Position numbers and translations under genes: made by a program | Part shown: positions 31,613 through 42,569 of the stretch, in pieces | How positions within the stretch are numbered: position 1 is the first letter of the stretch | Layout: the number at the start of each line of letters is the position of its first letter | From: Akebia trifoliata | Lineage: Eukaryota; Streptophyta; Magnoliopsida; Ranunculales; Lardizabalaceae | Length of the DNA stretch: 64,000 bases | Assembly: GCA_017979445.1 (NCBI GenBank) | Contig: CM030717.1 | Location: 13,688,086 to 13,752,085, forward strand | Direction: 5' to 3' | The notes under the pieces: generated by a model | What the model was told of the DNA's origin: nothing | Database searches by the model: none | The model's input: the letters and a program-made list of their open reading frames with translations, nothing else

Positions 31613-34436
31613 ATATCATTTATCAGGGTAATTCAAGGTTGGTTTTGATTTAAAACTTGTTTAACAACACTGTGTGGATCTCTTACAACTTTTGGTCCTA
31701 AAACTGGTTCAACTCCTATGACAACAGAAGCACATAACTAATTAAATGTTGAAATCGAACCAATGAAGAACTAAACTTGAAATAGGCTAGGTCGAGGCTT
31801 GACCCTGAAAATGTGATGTCCACAAACCTAGTAGGGGACTTTCAATTCCTATTGATAACCTTAGATTTTGAAATATGCATTTAGATTTTACAAAATTTGT
31901 TAATTATTTGTTTTAAATCGTAGAAATCCTTGTTTGAATTGAAATTCATGCTAGAAATAGAGATTTGATGTGTTGTATTTTTGTTTTAAATGTTAAAAAT
32001 TCGTAAGTGGGTCAAAGGATTTGGAGAACGGAACAAAAATCAAAAAAATGGATCGAAAAACCCAAAATTCACGAAAAAGTTTAGTACTGTCGGCAGGACC
32101 GTTGGTCCCACCGACAGAATGAAGCTTCTGCCACCGATAATTATCTTCTGTCGGCAGGAACCATGGTTCCACTTACAAAACACCCTTCTGCCGCCAACAG
32201 CATATTTTGAGTCAAAATCAGACTCTGACTCTTTGACTGTGATCCTTATGACTTGCACATGACTTTCAACCCTTTATTTTATTAAAAACATTTAAGTAAA
32301 TGTCCTCTTTAAGTAAATATCCTCTTGAAGTTTTACTTTCCATTTACTTTAAGTTCTTTAATGAAATTAAGATTTTATCCCCCATTTTGGAACAATGGGA
32401 ATGGTTTCGAGATCCAAATCTCAAAATACCAAAATCCAAATTTTAGTGTCAAAAATAAAATGTAGATTTCTACGTTTTAGGTAAATTTTTAAAATGTAAT
32501 AATTTTTGCATTACTTTGAATTAGATTGCAAAAATAGTGTCGAATCTCATGATCGAGGCTTTCATTTTCAAAAACTCGTTTTCAATTTCGAGAACTTTGA
32601 AAATTTGAGTTTCCTATACTTAGCCAAATTTTTACCAGCTTTCCTCGTTTTTAACAATTTTGGTCACATGCATTGTCGGGACCTCGTTTTAAATAAACCT
32701 TGATGGTTTTTGATGGAAAGATAAAAAATGACCTTGAAAGATCGGAAATGAATGGTTTGACTTGAAGAGATGAAAAGTGAGAATGTCAAGAGAATGAAAG
32801 AGGGAATGAACGGTAAAATGTCAAAATCATACTCGATGGGTGATGTCTGCATTTTACATTGTATGTTATGTGTAGGTTGGTGAAATGATATCTAGGTTAT
32901 TAATGAAAGGGTTGCATGTTTATTTAAGATTATGTTAACGGGTGCGTTGAGTACTGTTGTTTATTTTTAGGTCGGGTGGCTACAGTTGCATAATAGGAAC
33001 TGGATATCCATTCTTGACCCTGTTATGTTAATTTCTCTGTTGTTTTAAATAAAAATCATACATATACGTAGCTATTTTGTGAGCTGTTAAAGGGTTTGTG
33101 AATGCTTGAAGGAATAGTGCGTCACATCATCCGGAGGGGTGCACTATCTTAGGATGTACGGTAGGGACCACCAAGCTCATACGTGGTATGGGACGTGTAT
33201 GAGAGTGGAGTCACAGCTAAAATCCGGGTCTATTCATTTCTTATATTTACCAGTGAACGTGTATTGTAAAGATGGTCGTATACGAGTAGAGTGTTATTTT
33301 GGGAATCACAAGCACACCTGATAGGCATAGACGAAGATGATTAGTCAGTGATCACTAACAATCTAGTAGTCGAACGTTCTGACACATCGAAAAGAGATCC
33401 ATTGCTTACGATCACGTCAAACGGCCCGCCTGGGCCGGATAAATGGTCATCAGTGTGGTAAGCGCAGTGACCGACCACAAAATTAGGAACTAAAAGCTAG
33501 ATTTACGTTGTAACATCATGTCCCGACTGGGAACAATCAAGTCGTGAATCCCAACGCTCAAATTACATTACTCTACCACTTGTACTATGTATCTATGTTA
33601 TATTTTGAATTATAAACTGAAAAGCATGTCTACTATTTCAATGCTGTCAACTGTATTTGCATAAAATGAAAAATGTATAATGAGTATGGATGATTGACGC
33701 TATATATAATTTTTAAACTATTTAGTTGCTCATCCCTGACTATATGTACCAGTTAATCATAGTTTCAATTGTAAAACTTGCATGTTTTGGAATGATGCAG
33801 TATGATTATTCGATCACGTTAGGTTAGGTTATTGGTAGGAATTATTTGTGGACCTAATGAGTAATCATTGTTACTCACCCTTTCCTTCCATATTTTTTAG
33901 TTGCAGAGCCTACAGTTGGTGAGTCGAGTGTTGAACCCTTAGTCGAGGAGCATCTGGTCGGTTAGATCGACGACCAAAGTCCGTTACGCGGTGAGCATCA
34001 TGACTACTTCTACTAAGAGTCTGTTCATCCTAGGAGGATCTATAGTGTTTTGGGGCCGAGTGCTAGGTCTATGTTAGAGTGAGGAAAATTTTGTAATCCT
34101 ATATATCTTTATTCCTTTTGTGCAACTCTGACCTCGCTTTATGTGGTTTGTAAACTTTTCGTCTTCCACTTCTTATTCATTATTGGTATGTTGCTTTATA
34201 CAGCATTGTTTGGATTTGGTTTATCAGGTTTAAATTCCATGAAACGCTAACATAAACAGAGGAGACCATGCCAAAATGTCGAGGCGCAACCTAGTGCCTC
34301 ATGGCGGCCTTGGGATTTGTGTTAGCGTTTGGCGGGGCGCCACATCACCATTAGAGGATAATCAACAAAACTTCAAACAGGAAAAACCCTAAGTCGAAGA
34401 AGCAAATCACAATAAGTTATTTTTAATGGAAATAAA
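31613..34436. other. Unassigned, LTR-like intergenic DNA
   Basis: No coding motif. At 32,080-32,200 the phrase 'ctgtcggcaggaac' recurs with 'accgacag', a short inverted pair. The segment ends in a GC-rich block with TTAGCGTTTGGCGGGGCGCC then ACA at 34,344, which looks like an LTR terminus. I could not find its partner or a target duplication, so I do not call an element. Confidence 0.3.
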
Positions 34437-34832
34437 TGTTATGTGCCTAGAAATTATTATCTTATATCAAGATTTGATGCATCTTGATGTATTTTATTTT
34501 AATTGTTTTAGAGTTTCAATTAGTAAAAGAGTCTTAAGTAATGGGTAAGGGTAGTTATGAATTGTGTAGGAGTTATGTAGTTATGGTTATGGGATAGTTA
34601 CTTGAATGAATATGATAGTGGGTAGTTAAGATAGTGTTTCTTTGTATTTAAATTTATTTTGAGATTAATAAAAATATGCAGAGAAATTATTATTAAGATC
34701 CTATTGGATTTTGGATATTCGCCATCTCGAATTGGTGGCCTAGGAGGTCCGATCTCCCCTGAACGAGATCAATCTCAATCTTTTTCTTCTTTTTATTATT
34801 TTTTGTGATCCGATTTAAGTGGGTACGTAACA
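34437..34832 (+). repeat. TRIM-like element 5' LTR
   Basis: 396 bp, TG to CA, with inverted ends TGTTA/TAACA. It includes 'cttagtaatgggtaagg' type wording and a pyrimidine-rich tract before the end. Confidence 0.92.
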
Positions 34833-34833
34833 T

Positions 34834-34845
34834 TGGTATCAGAGC
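34834..34845 (+). promoter_or_regulatory. Primer binding site, initiator tRNA-Met type
   Basis: TGGTATCAGAGC starts two bases after the LTR end. This is the known plant retrotransposon site complementary to initiator tRNA-Met. Confidence 0.95.
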
Positions 34846-35031
34846 GGTGATCCTCACATGAAAATTAAATTGATGGATGATGAATTCAAGGAGTTTTGCA
34901 AGTTTATGCGTGATGGTTTGAGGGAATGTTGTCTCATAATTGAAGAATTTCTCAAAAAAAATGAAGAAATTATTTGAAGAGGAGAAACTATATTTAATGG
35001 AGTCGATGACCCTATAAATGAGAACTTAGAT

Positions 35032-35427
35032 GTGATCGAGGATCAATCTCCACGATCATCTTTTCAAAGTAGTGAGATAAATGCTAATGAGAGCCTCATC
35101 AAGTACATTGAAGACAGAGAACATCAAAGATCTAATAAAGAATACAAAGGCAAAGTCAATATTTTCGAAAAATATTCAAAAATTGACTTTATCCTCCCTA
35201 TTGAATTCAAAACGTATGTCATCAAGCCATTAATTATTTTCAATAAGTGTCAAGACAAATACATTCAAAACGATTATCACGAGGACATCATCAATTCCAA
35301 GAGACAAATAGTTTGGGAGTTATGTGTTAAAATGAATGTAATTGATTCTAATATCAATTGGGATCCGAGAGGTTTCAACCTTGAGGACAAGGTCGTTTTC
35401 AAGGAGGATGAAATGTTATGTGCCTAG
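35032..35427 (+). CDS. 131-codon frame inside the TRIM-like element, unknown
   Basis: The frame starts at an ATG 200 bp after the PBS and runs 14 bases into the 3' LTR, ending at TAG in 'tgcctag'. The protein is charged (many K, E, D, R) and ends NWDPRGFNLEDKVVFKEDEMLCA. A phrase of the kind LEDKV just before a 3' LTR is also seen at the ends of some gypsy polyproteins, so the frame may descend from a C-terminal pol or gag tail. Cys and Trp are few, and no zinc knuckle or catalytic motif is present. It may be a chance frame. The purine run AAGGAGGATGAAA at its end is the likely polypurine tract. Confidence 0.4.
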   Translation: MIEDQSPRSSFQSSEINANESLIKYIEDREHQRSNKEYKGKVNIFEKYSKIDFILPIEFKTYVIKPLIIFNKCQDKYIQNDYHEDIINSKRQIVWELCVKMNVIDSNINWDPRGFNLEDKVVFKEDEMLCA

Positions 35428-35826
35428 AAATTATTATCTTGTATCAAGATTTGATGCATCTTGATGTATTTTATTTTAATTGTTTTAGAGTTTCAATTAG
35501 TTAAAGAGTCTTAAGTAATGGGTAAGGGTAGTTATGAATTGTGTAGGAGTTATATAGTTATGTTTATGGGATAGTTACTTGAATGAATAGGATAGTGGGT
35601 AGTTTGGATCAGTGGGTAGTTAAGATAGTGTTTCTTTGTATTTAAATTCATGATGAGATTAATGAAAATATGCAGAGAAATTATTATCAAGATCCTATTG
35701 GATTTTGGATATTCACCATCTCGAATTGGTGGCTTAGGAAGTTCGATCTCCCTCGAACGAGATCAATCTCAATCTTTTTCTTCTTTTTATTATTTTTTGT
35801 GATCCGATTTAAGTGGGTACGTAACA
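35414..35826 (+). repeat. TRIM-like element 3' LTR
   Basis: 413 bp. It is longer than its partner by a 17-bp near-duplication of 'gatagtgggtagttt' type sequence (around 35,595-35,612). Confidence 0.92.
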
Positions 35827-35831
35827 ATAAA

Positions 35832-36139
35832 TAGATGAATTAAAATGAGAAAATCATTCGCATGAAATTTACAGAAATCGATCGACCAATCAATCGAGAG
35901 AGAGACTTGCAAGATAATGGTTCAATCTAGAGTTCGATCGAGAGAGCGACTGAGAGAGAGGGAGAGAGAGAGAGTTCGATAGAAGGAACGACTGTGAGAG
36001 AGAGATAGAGAATTCGATGAAGGAGCGACTGAGAGAGAAAGAGAGAGAGAGAGTTCAATTGAGGAAGGGAGGGAGAAAGAGATAGAGGGGTTTGAACGAA
36101 TTCGAATTCGTTCCAATATAATGAGACGAATATTGCAAC
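35832..36139. repeat. GA-rich simple repeat
   Basis: Interrupted (GA)n with repeated 'gttcgat' phrases at 35,900-36,090. The Ser/Leu-rich minus-strand frame is a product of the repeat. This lies inside the CACTA-ended segment. Confidence 0.8.
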
Positions 36140-36257
36140 TTTTAAAATACGAATAAAACGGTTTTAAAATGTAAAACGGTTTAATACCGTTTTTAAATAA
36201 AAACGGCTTAATGCCGTTTTAAACATCTGTTCTTCTTTTGCAATTTTTTTGTAGTGC
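36140..36257 (-). mobile_element. CACTA-type transposon terminus with subterminal palindromes
   Basis: The right border reads TTGCAATTTTTTTGTAGTG on the plus strand, i.e. CACTACAAAAAAATTGCAA inward, matching the known CACTA terminal form. Just inside are palindromes AAACGG-TTTAATA-CCGTTT and AAACGGC-TTAAT-GCCGTTT, like CACTA subterminal repeats. Gypsy protease homology begins again exactly at 36,258, which fits insertion into that element. I could not find the other end or a transposase, so only one terminus is called. Confidence 0.65.
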
Positions 36258-37150
36258 CTTATACGTGATATCAATATCATACTACCATGGTCTACCAAAT
36301 AATACATGATTAGCATCCATGTCCACCACATCACACACTATCTCATCCTTATAATACTTACCAATAGGTAAAGGAACACGACAAAATTTTGTTACCTTTA
36401 CAGTTGGCCCCTACTTGATCCATCTGATCGTGCGGGGGAGAAAAATGCTTTTCTTTTGGCAACTTTAGATGTTCCACCAACTTCTTTACCAAAATATTCT
36501 CATAACTTTCATTGTTTACAATCTGATCACATATTTTCTGACTAATTGTACAACATGATAAAAAGATATTGTGTGACTAACTGAGGTCCTCCTACTTTGG
36601 AGCATTTGCATTGTACAATTAACTCATTCCCTTTCTTCTTTTGTGAATTTTGTGCCATCATAAAAGTCACCTTCATAGTTGCCATCATGATAATTCACCT
36701 CTACATTTCCATCATGCTCCACTAAATTCACAGAACTACGATCTGGATAGGTGTTGGAACGATTACCAAGTTTTTCGCATCTATAACAATTTCGCAATGT
36801 AGGTGGCATAAGGGTTTGAGTTCCTCGTATACCCTTTGTTGTCTCACAGGTTGATACGACACAATTTCCTCATCTTCCTCAGATTTAGACTCATTCTTGT
36901 TATCAGGTTGACGATGAGGACATCCAATAACGTTTCTGTTAACATGTTGGCCTCAAGCAACTCCTTTAGATCGTACTCCATCAATTGCTAGTTGCATGTT
37001 CTTGGCACTAAGATTCAGCCCGCCAAGTAGTTCGAAGATCTCACGAATTTGTTGTTAGTGTTCTTCAAATGCCTCCCACAAGGCTTTAGTGCCATGACTA
37101 CCATCAGTGGGGTCTCGCTTCGTTATCTGCCATTGAGCCAGGCGAATCCT
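36258..37150 (-). pseudogene. Gypsy gag-protease fragment
   Basis: On the minus strand after the PBS comes a frame with RIRLAQWQITKRDPTDGSHG and WEAFEEH, a stop, IREIFELLGGLNLSAKN, then a zinc-knuckle relic CYRCEKLGNRSNTYPDR (36,624-36,809; the His and last Cys of CCHC are lost). The protease tail follows with [20 protein letters not shown] and DVVDMDANHVLFGRPW near 36,270-36,420. Frames shift and stop. The homology ends where the CACTA terminus begins. It differs from the Tat elements in LTR, PBS and gag. Confidence 0.7.
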
Positions 37151-37151
37151 C

Positions 37152-37163
37152 GCACTGATACCA
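37152..37163 (-). promoter_or_regulatory. Primer binding site of the gypsy fragment
   Basis: On the minus strand TGGTATCAGTGC, a variant of the tRNA-Met site, a few bases inside the LTR end. Confidence 0.75.
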
Positions 37164-37168
37164 ATTGA

Positions 37169-37706
37169 TGTAGCGTGAAACAATAAAAGACTATTAAAAT
37201 CTGTAATCCACCAAAAAGAACTCTTAGAAATAAATTTTATTAAATTGAAGGTCAACTTTGCATCACAATTATAACCCCTTTTATAGAAATGAACTCTTAA
37301 TCCTAGTAAAACACGAAATTTGCCCGAAATAGCAAAAAATTACTAGAAATAGTAAAAACTACCTGAGCATTGAAATATATACTACTTAACCCTAAAAGCA
37401 AGGGAGAATCTATGGTTCGTGGTTCTGACTTCTATAACTAAAGTTATTAATAAAACATAAATTATCAAAAATATAAAAATTGCCTCAAAAATAGGGTAGA
37501 TAATGAATTAGGCCTAAAAATAGAAACACAATTGCAAAGCATTGATCTTGATGATCTCAACATTTCCATTCAAATATGGGTCTTCTCGAATGATTCTGAA
37601 TCCATCGCCCTTCTAGGTCTGTGGGCCTAACCTTGCATTTTGACTTTCCGTAATTGATTCAAAATCAATGCTTTCCATAAATTCTTTAGGAACTTGTCCT
37701 ATATCA
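37169..37706 (-). repeat. 5' LTR of the gypsy fragment (probable)
   Basis: On the plus strand it begins TGTAGCGTGAAAC next to the PBS. A fitting CA end is TCCTATATCA at 37,706, after which transposon ORF1-like sequence starts. Length is 538 bp. With only one LTR in view the outer edge is an inference. Confidence 0.6.
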
Positions 37707-38360
37707 GTTTGATGGGTTGCACAAACAAATTGAAGGAGACAAAGTGGATAATTAAGCAAGACAAGGTAATAATTGTGTTATTTGAATTATAATTATTTTA
37801 TTTTTTGAATTTTTATAATTTATATACATTTTTCAGCTCAACAAAAGGAGGCAAATGTATAAAACGATTATGGAGAAATCATTTATGTATCTGCATTGTT
37901 GGGAATGAGTAAAAATGGGTTGATAATACCATCAATGTCAAGAAAGTCAAAAAATCGTAGCGATGCAAGTTATGATTCATCTTATCCTACAACTCCAGAT
38001 TCAGTTAATTTAGAAGATGATATGAATCCTCGTCTAATTTGATCTGACCATTGGGTAGAAAGGCTTCAAAAAATATTCTTACAAATAAAGGCAAGGAAAG
38101 CATTTAAGAATCACCTTCAGCATTTGTTTTGGATGTTTATATGCAAAAGAAGATAGAATTTGAACATCTTAAAGCCGAACAACTGGATAAAGCATTGGTT
38201 CAATATGATAAGCGATTAGTAATATGATGAAAGATGATGAATTGATGCGAAAAGAATGCAACTTGAGAGTTGTATGCATGAGGAGAGAATAATGACAACT
38301 GACATTACCAACATGGATCAGATCATTGCACAATATTATTACCGGCATTAAGATGGAGAT
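37707..38360 (+). pseudogene. PIF/Harbinger ORF1 (Myb/SANT-like) relic
   Basis: Plus-strand pieces: FVLDVYMQKKIEFEHLKAEQ at about 38,120, and RIMTTDITNMDQIIAQYYYRH near 38,290-38,350. The latter matches the C-terminal 'DTSNM' phrase known in ORF1 proteins of plant PIF elements. Several stops and frame changes; the N-terminal Myb-like part is not clear. Confidence 0.55.
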
Positions 38361-39196
38361 TCTTCAAAAAAAAGAGTTTAATTCTAGTAAATGTGTAATG
38401 TATTGTATTTTGAGTAACTCAAATTGAGTATAAATGAGTTAGTAAACACAAATGGGTTTTTGGAGTTTTTTGTCATTTAACCTAGATGAGTCTCTAAGAA
38501 ATTGAGTATAAATGAGTTAGTGAACACAAATTTTAGAGAATTCTCTAGGTTGGAAAGGAAAGTCATAGGCTCTAGAATTGAGTCAGTTTACATAGAATGC
38601 AATGGAATCCTTTTGGTTATTGAAGAAAGGTAGAAGGGTACAAGTGTGAACTACCTTTAATGAGTCTCAACAAATTGTGGTTAAAGGGGGCAATTCACTT
38701 TAAGTGGGGACCAAGAAGAGGTTTGGGTTAATATTAGAAGAATAGGCAGATTACCAAAGAACCTTGGTTTTAAAAATTATAAAGGTTTAAGGCATGGGTG
38801 TTAAAGAAATTTATTAAGGTTAATTTGAGGAAAAATTCAAGTCTGGAGGGTTCATAAGGTTATTTGTTGGAGGGGATCTCGTGCACACATAGTATGAATA
38901 ATTGCCCAATTGACTTAGCTTTATGCAAGGAATGGCCAGAGAAGACTTACCTTGGATGTATATGAAAAAGGGTCAGTGCATTTTAAACCTATACATAGTT
39001 GGCTTAGCCATTTGGTAACAAATGACCAGGCAAGGTTATGCTTGGTTGTTTGTCCCATATGGCCAAGCAAAACTTGATTTTTTTTTATCATATTTGATTG
39101 GTCTTAATCAACTTAAGTGGGTCCCACTTGTTAGATTAAAATTTTCTCAATTTGGTCATCACCATTAGATTCGAATGAGCTCTCAAGCTTATTCGA
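38361..39196. other. Inter-ORF region of the Harbinger relic
   Basis: A 30-bp phrase 'attgagtataaatgagtta' occurs twice (about 38,426 and 38,500). Otherwise AT-rich with no motif. Confidence 0.4.
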
Positions 39197-40000
39197 TCAA
39201 ATTGGGATGCCTACAATATAGTCATGCCCATTAATTGTACAGTTGACATGAAGGGCATGTCCATTAGTAAGTTTAGAAAATAGATAAGATCTATCTAACA
39301 CATTGATGTCATTCAATGATTCGGGTAACCCAAAGAAGGTATGCCATATCCAAAGACCTTGTAAAGCCACAACTTCCAAAATTAATGTAAGTTCATAGAT
39401 GTGATCGGTATACATCCCTTGCCATCACGTTGGGCAGTTCTTTCCAATGCATACAATTGACACTTCTTAGCATCCCAAGAAAATCATATTTTTTACCAAT
39501 TGCTAGTAATCATATGAGGTCATTTGTGATTGATGACATCATGTACTCGTTGTCAAACACACTTATCAACAGCTTTCGCAAACCTTCAAAAAAAAATTAT
39601 ACCGTTGCTTTCTCCAATCCGCACGTACTCATCCATAGAATCTGCCGATGTTCCATAAGCAAGCATCCTGGATGTTGTTGTTATCTTTTGAAGGGAAGAT
39701 ATGTTGGACAAAATATGAAAGTTAGCTTCCATCGTATTTTTAATTCAACAAAAAAGAGAATGACTCATTCAAAACCTCTTTTGAAATAGATGGTCTATAT
39801 ATAAATGATTCTTCAACAAAGTAATCACGATAGAATCTTTCATGGCCTTGAAATCTATTACGATGAATGATAATGTGATCAGGAATGGAACCACGACGGT
39901 GCATCGTTTGCGTTTGGTTATTCAACTAGTCTTCTTCTATGAGCAGTCTTTTTATCACCTCTATATCATCATCCTCAAATTCATCATCATGGATAAAGCC
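39197..40000 (-). pseudogene. PIF/Harbinger transposase relic
   Basis: N-terminal part at 39,740-40,000: acidic DDEFEDDDIEVIKRLL, then RRGSIPDHIIIHRNRFQGHE and RFYRDYFVEESFIYRPS. Middle: CGLEKATV and NDEYMMS-like pieces, then MLRSVNCMHWKEL (39,430-39,470), where the family has V-D-C-M-H-W, so the first catalytic Asp is Asn. The part at 39,197-39,415 has GLWIWHTFFGLPESLNDINV (second Asp kept) and LDRSYLFSKL, INGHDYIVG. The C-terminus with the catalytic Glu is missing. The domain would cut and join transposon ends; here it is dead. Confidence 0.85.
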
Positions 40001-40129
40001 TAAAATGTTAAGAAAATGAAACATCAAAATGATATTTAAAGAGAAAATAAAGTTGAGACAAAAAAAGATGTAGTAGAGCTTCGTGAAAATGAGAAGGTAA
40101 ATGATCATATTTAAAGATGACTTCAAAAT

Positions 40130-40520
40130 CTTAGAGAGTGGGATTTTGAATTCGAATTTTGAATCTTGTTGACGAAGAGCGGGATTTTGAATCTGAAATT
40201 TAAGTCATGTCGATTGAGAACAGGATTTTGAAGTTGAATTTTGAATCTTCTCAGCTAAGAGCGGGATTCAAAATTATATTTAAAATTTTGAATTAGAATT
40301 TAAATTTTAAGTTTCATAGTTAAGACTAGGGATTTGAAATTTTATTTCAATTTTGAATTTTTGTAGTTCAGAGCAGAATTTGAAATTTATTTCAATTTCA
40401 AATTTTGACAAGAGAAATTTTGAGAGTGAATTTTGAATTTTGAATTTTGAGAGCGAGGTGTGAAATTTGAAATTTGATGTTTGTTTTGAAGAACAAAATT
40501 TTAGATTTTATGATTTATTT
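40130..40520. repeat. Degenerate 'gaattttgaat' repeat
   Basis: Units of about 55-60 bp with 'gagcgggattttgaa' near 40,140, 40,180, 40,225 and 40,260, decaying to a simple 'ttttgaatttt' pattern. No coding sense. Confidence 0.6.
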
Positions 40521-40780
40521 AATTTTAAAATTATTTTTTTGATAGAATTAAAAAATTAAAATATAGAGAAAGAGAAAGAGTCGTATGCCTATTTGCTTTG
40601 GAGTGAAGATCCCTTGAATAGGCAAATGAGCTCTCCACAATAAAATGCCTAACTGATTTGCCTCCTTGAGATGTTTAATTGCATTGGAGTTGCTCTTATA
40701 GAGTCCAATTGTTAAAAAATGGAGGGGGAGGGGGAGACCTTGGGAGTCTATAAGGAATTTCATGTTTTTAATAAATAGAT

Positions 40781-42155
40781 AATAACATTTTTTTATATGT
40801 AATTGGAACCAGTGGTGGAGCCGGCATTTTCTTGTGGGAGAGGATGTGATTCTAGGTTATAGTTAGGTTGAAGAGCTTGAAGATGATGGGTTTGGGGGAG
40901 AAAATCATCTCCCATTAGTTTATAAGAGAAGACCCAAGTTAAGGGGCAGTGTCATCAGTTTGAAATAATAGGATATTCAAATGGTCATCAATTTAGTAAG
41001 GGGTGTCTACATCACATAAAACAATTGAGAAGGATGGGAGTAAATTTCAAAGTGGGTATGTTAGTGATTTTGAAAACATGTAGTGGTTTACCTCAAATAT
41101 TTAGCAAACCATGGGGAGGGGGGGCAAAACAGTCAAAGTGGGCATGTCAGCAATTTGAAAATATAAGTGGGACCTTACCAATTTTAAATGAGGGGATTTT
41201 TTATTTTTAAAAGTTAATATTTTTATGGTGTTGGATGTTTCAAGTCCAATAATGATGGACATTATAGACATTATAATTATATTTCTATCATTTGGAAATA
41301 AGGGGGATTCTTGTCATTTAAAATGAATGGTTTTGAAAGCAAAATACTTGTAAAGAAATTGAAGAAGTAAGATTTGGAGAGAGTTGTTTCAATTTCAAGG
41401 CAAAATATGTAAATTGTACATAGGTTAAGGGTCTATGGAATTCTTCTTCTTCTTTTTTTCATTCCAAATCCTTAATTTTTTGAATCATATGATTGACACA
41501 CAAATATTGAAAAGTTGAAAGAAAATGAAAACGATAATAATTTGAACGATTTTCTAATATTGAATGACTAGGATCGAAGGGCAAGCATAGAATTTCCTTG
41601 AGATGAATGCATGTTTTATATTTATCTGTTTAATTTTAGCATCCCTGGGCATTTCTTCCCATCTTAGCCATTTGATTGATGGTGAATGTATGTTAAGGGG
41701 GGGGGGGGAGAGACCCTCACTAATTGGAACCTATTTTTTCAGAAATTTGTTAAACATAAAGGTTCTCTATCTTATAATTGATGTGCAAAGGTCACTGTTT
41801 TAGGCATTCTCTATTTTGGTCCACAGTGGACAAATTTTATTACCAACTCCATTTCTTCGATAACGAATAATGATGGGTTTATGTTGGGTATTTTGGGACT
41901 TATTATCTCAAAAATCCAATCCCTCGGATCAATTGCTTTGACAAAATCGAAGTGATTCGACGATGTGCTCTAATCAATGGGTCCCCTTCCATGGGCCACA
42001 ACTATGACTAGCGTCCCATAGGTGAATGCATAAGAACTAGCAACAGCTTTCCATATCGTGAACGGTCGAGCCTCTTCATTCAATTATAAACTCCATCCCA
42101 ATGCTCTAATAGAAAAAACAAAAATCAAACTCAAGAAGACTAAATTTGTAATACC
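40781..42155. other. No gene seen
   Basis: AT-rich intergenic DNA. A run of 12 G is at 41,697-41,708. Short frames here lack motifs. Confidence 0.4.
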
Positions 42156-42350
42156 CCCTAAGGGTCGGTGAGATGGCTAAGACCACCTCAAGAAGTGGAG
42201 GTCTTGAGTTCGAATCCCCTTTTAAGAAACACCCTTAAAGATTTATCCCGAAAATTATCTAGTGCATGCGAAGGAGGGGACTGCATGTGCTGAGGATTAG
42301 TCAGGTCCTCTAAGAGGCTCGAATACCTCAATTGATAAAAAAGATTTTTT
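42156..42350 (+). mobile_element. tRNA-derived SINE
   Basis: Near its start is an A-box-like 'tggctaagacc' (about 42,174) and a B-box 'gagttcgaatcc' (42,206-42,217) about 30 bp downstream, as in RNA polymerase III promoters. The body has 'gcatgcgaaggaggggactg' and 'ctgaggattagtcaggtcct', known from Au-like plant SINEs, and ends 'cctcaattgataaaaaag' with a T run. Length is about 190 bp. The flanks aaatttgtaat and aagtttatta may be a decayed target duplication. Confidence 0.8.
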
Positions 42351-42569
42351 TAAGTTTATTAAGACTTTTAAAGAAAATAATTTTTCCTCAAATTTTACAA
42401 TTATCTATTTATAATAAAACACAGTTGTTGTCTTCCCCCCAATGTTTATTTCCATAAAGAGTGGTTCAGATTTACTCTCGCACACATCTCGAGAAACAAT
42501 CACAACTTTATTCTCTTTGCACTTCATTCTTTTTCAAGAATAACCTTTTAACTTTATTGCATTTTCTCT

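Larger units (their letters stand above)
34437..35826 (+). mobile_element. Complete miniature LTR element (TRIM-like)
   Basis: Total 1,390 bp: LTRs of 396 and 413 bp starting TGTTATGTGC and ending ACGTAACA, an internal region of only 581 bp, a PBS, and a perfect ATAAA duplication (34,432-34,436 and 35,827-35,831). There is no pol. Size and layout fit terminal-repeat retrotransposons in miniature, although it has a 131-codon frame. The LTRs differ at roughly 15 positions plus a 17-bp indel, so the insertion is older than element C. Confidence 0.93.
37707..40780 (-). mobile_element. Decayed PIF/Harbinger DNA transposon
   Basis: An ORF1-like relic (plus strand, 37,707-38,360) and a transposase relic (minus strand, 39,197-40,000) lie tail to tail, a pair typical of PIF/Harbinger. 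Near 40,680 the sequence 'attggagttgctctta' is like the termini of many plant PIF elements and MITEs. Exact ends and the 3-bp target duplication are not found, so borders are approximate. Confidence 0.6.

Noticed and set aside
31838..34344. A solo LTR from TGATGTCCAC to GCGCCACA
   Set aside because: The ends are not inverted copies and the flanks (AAAAG-type and TCACC) do not match.
35922..36116. Ser/Leu-rich minus-strand frame
   Set aside because: Product of the GA-rich simple repeat.
39430..39789. 119-codon plus-strand frame
   Set aside because: Antisense of the Harbinger transposase relic.
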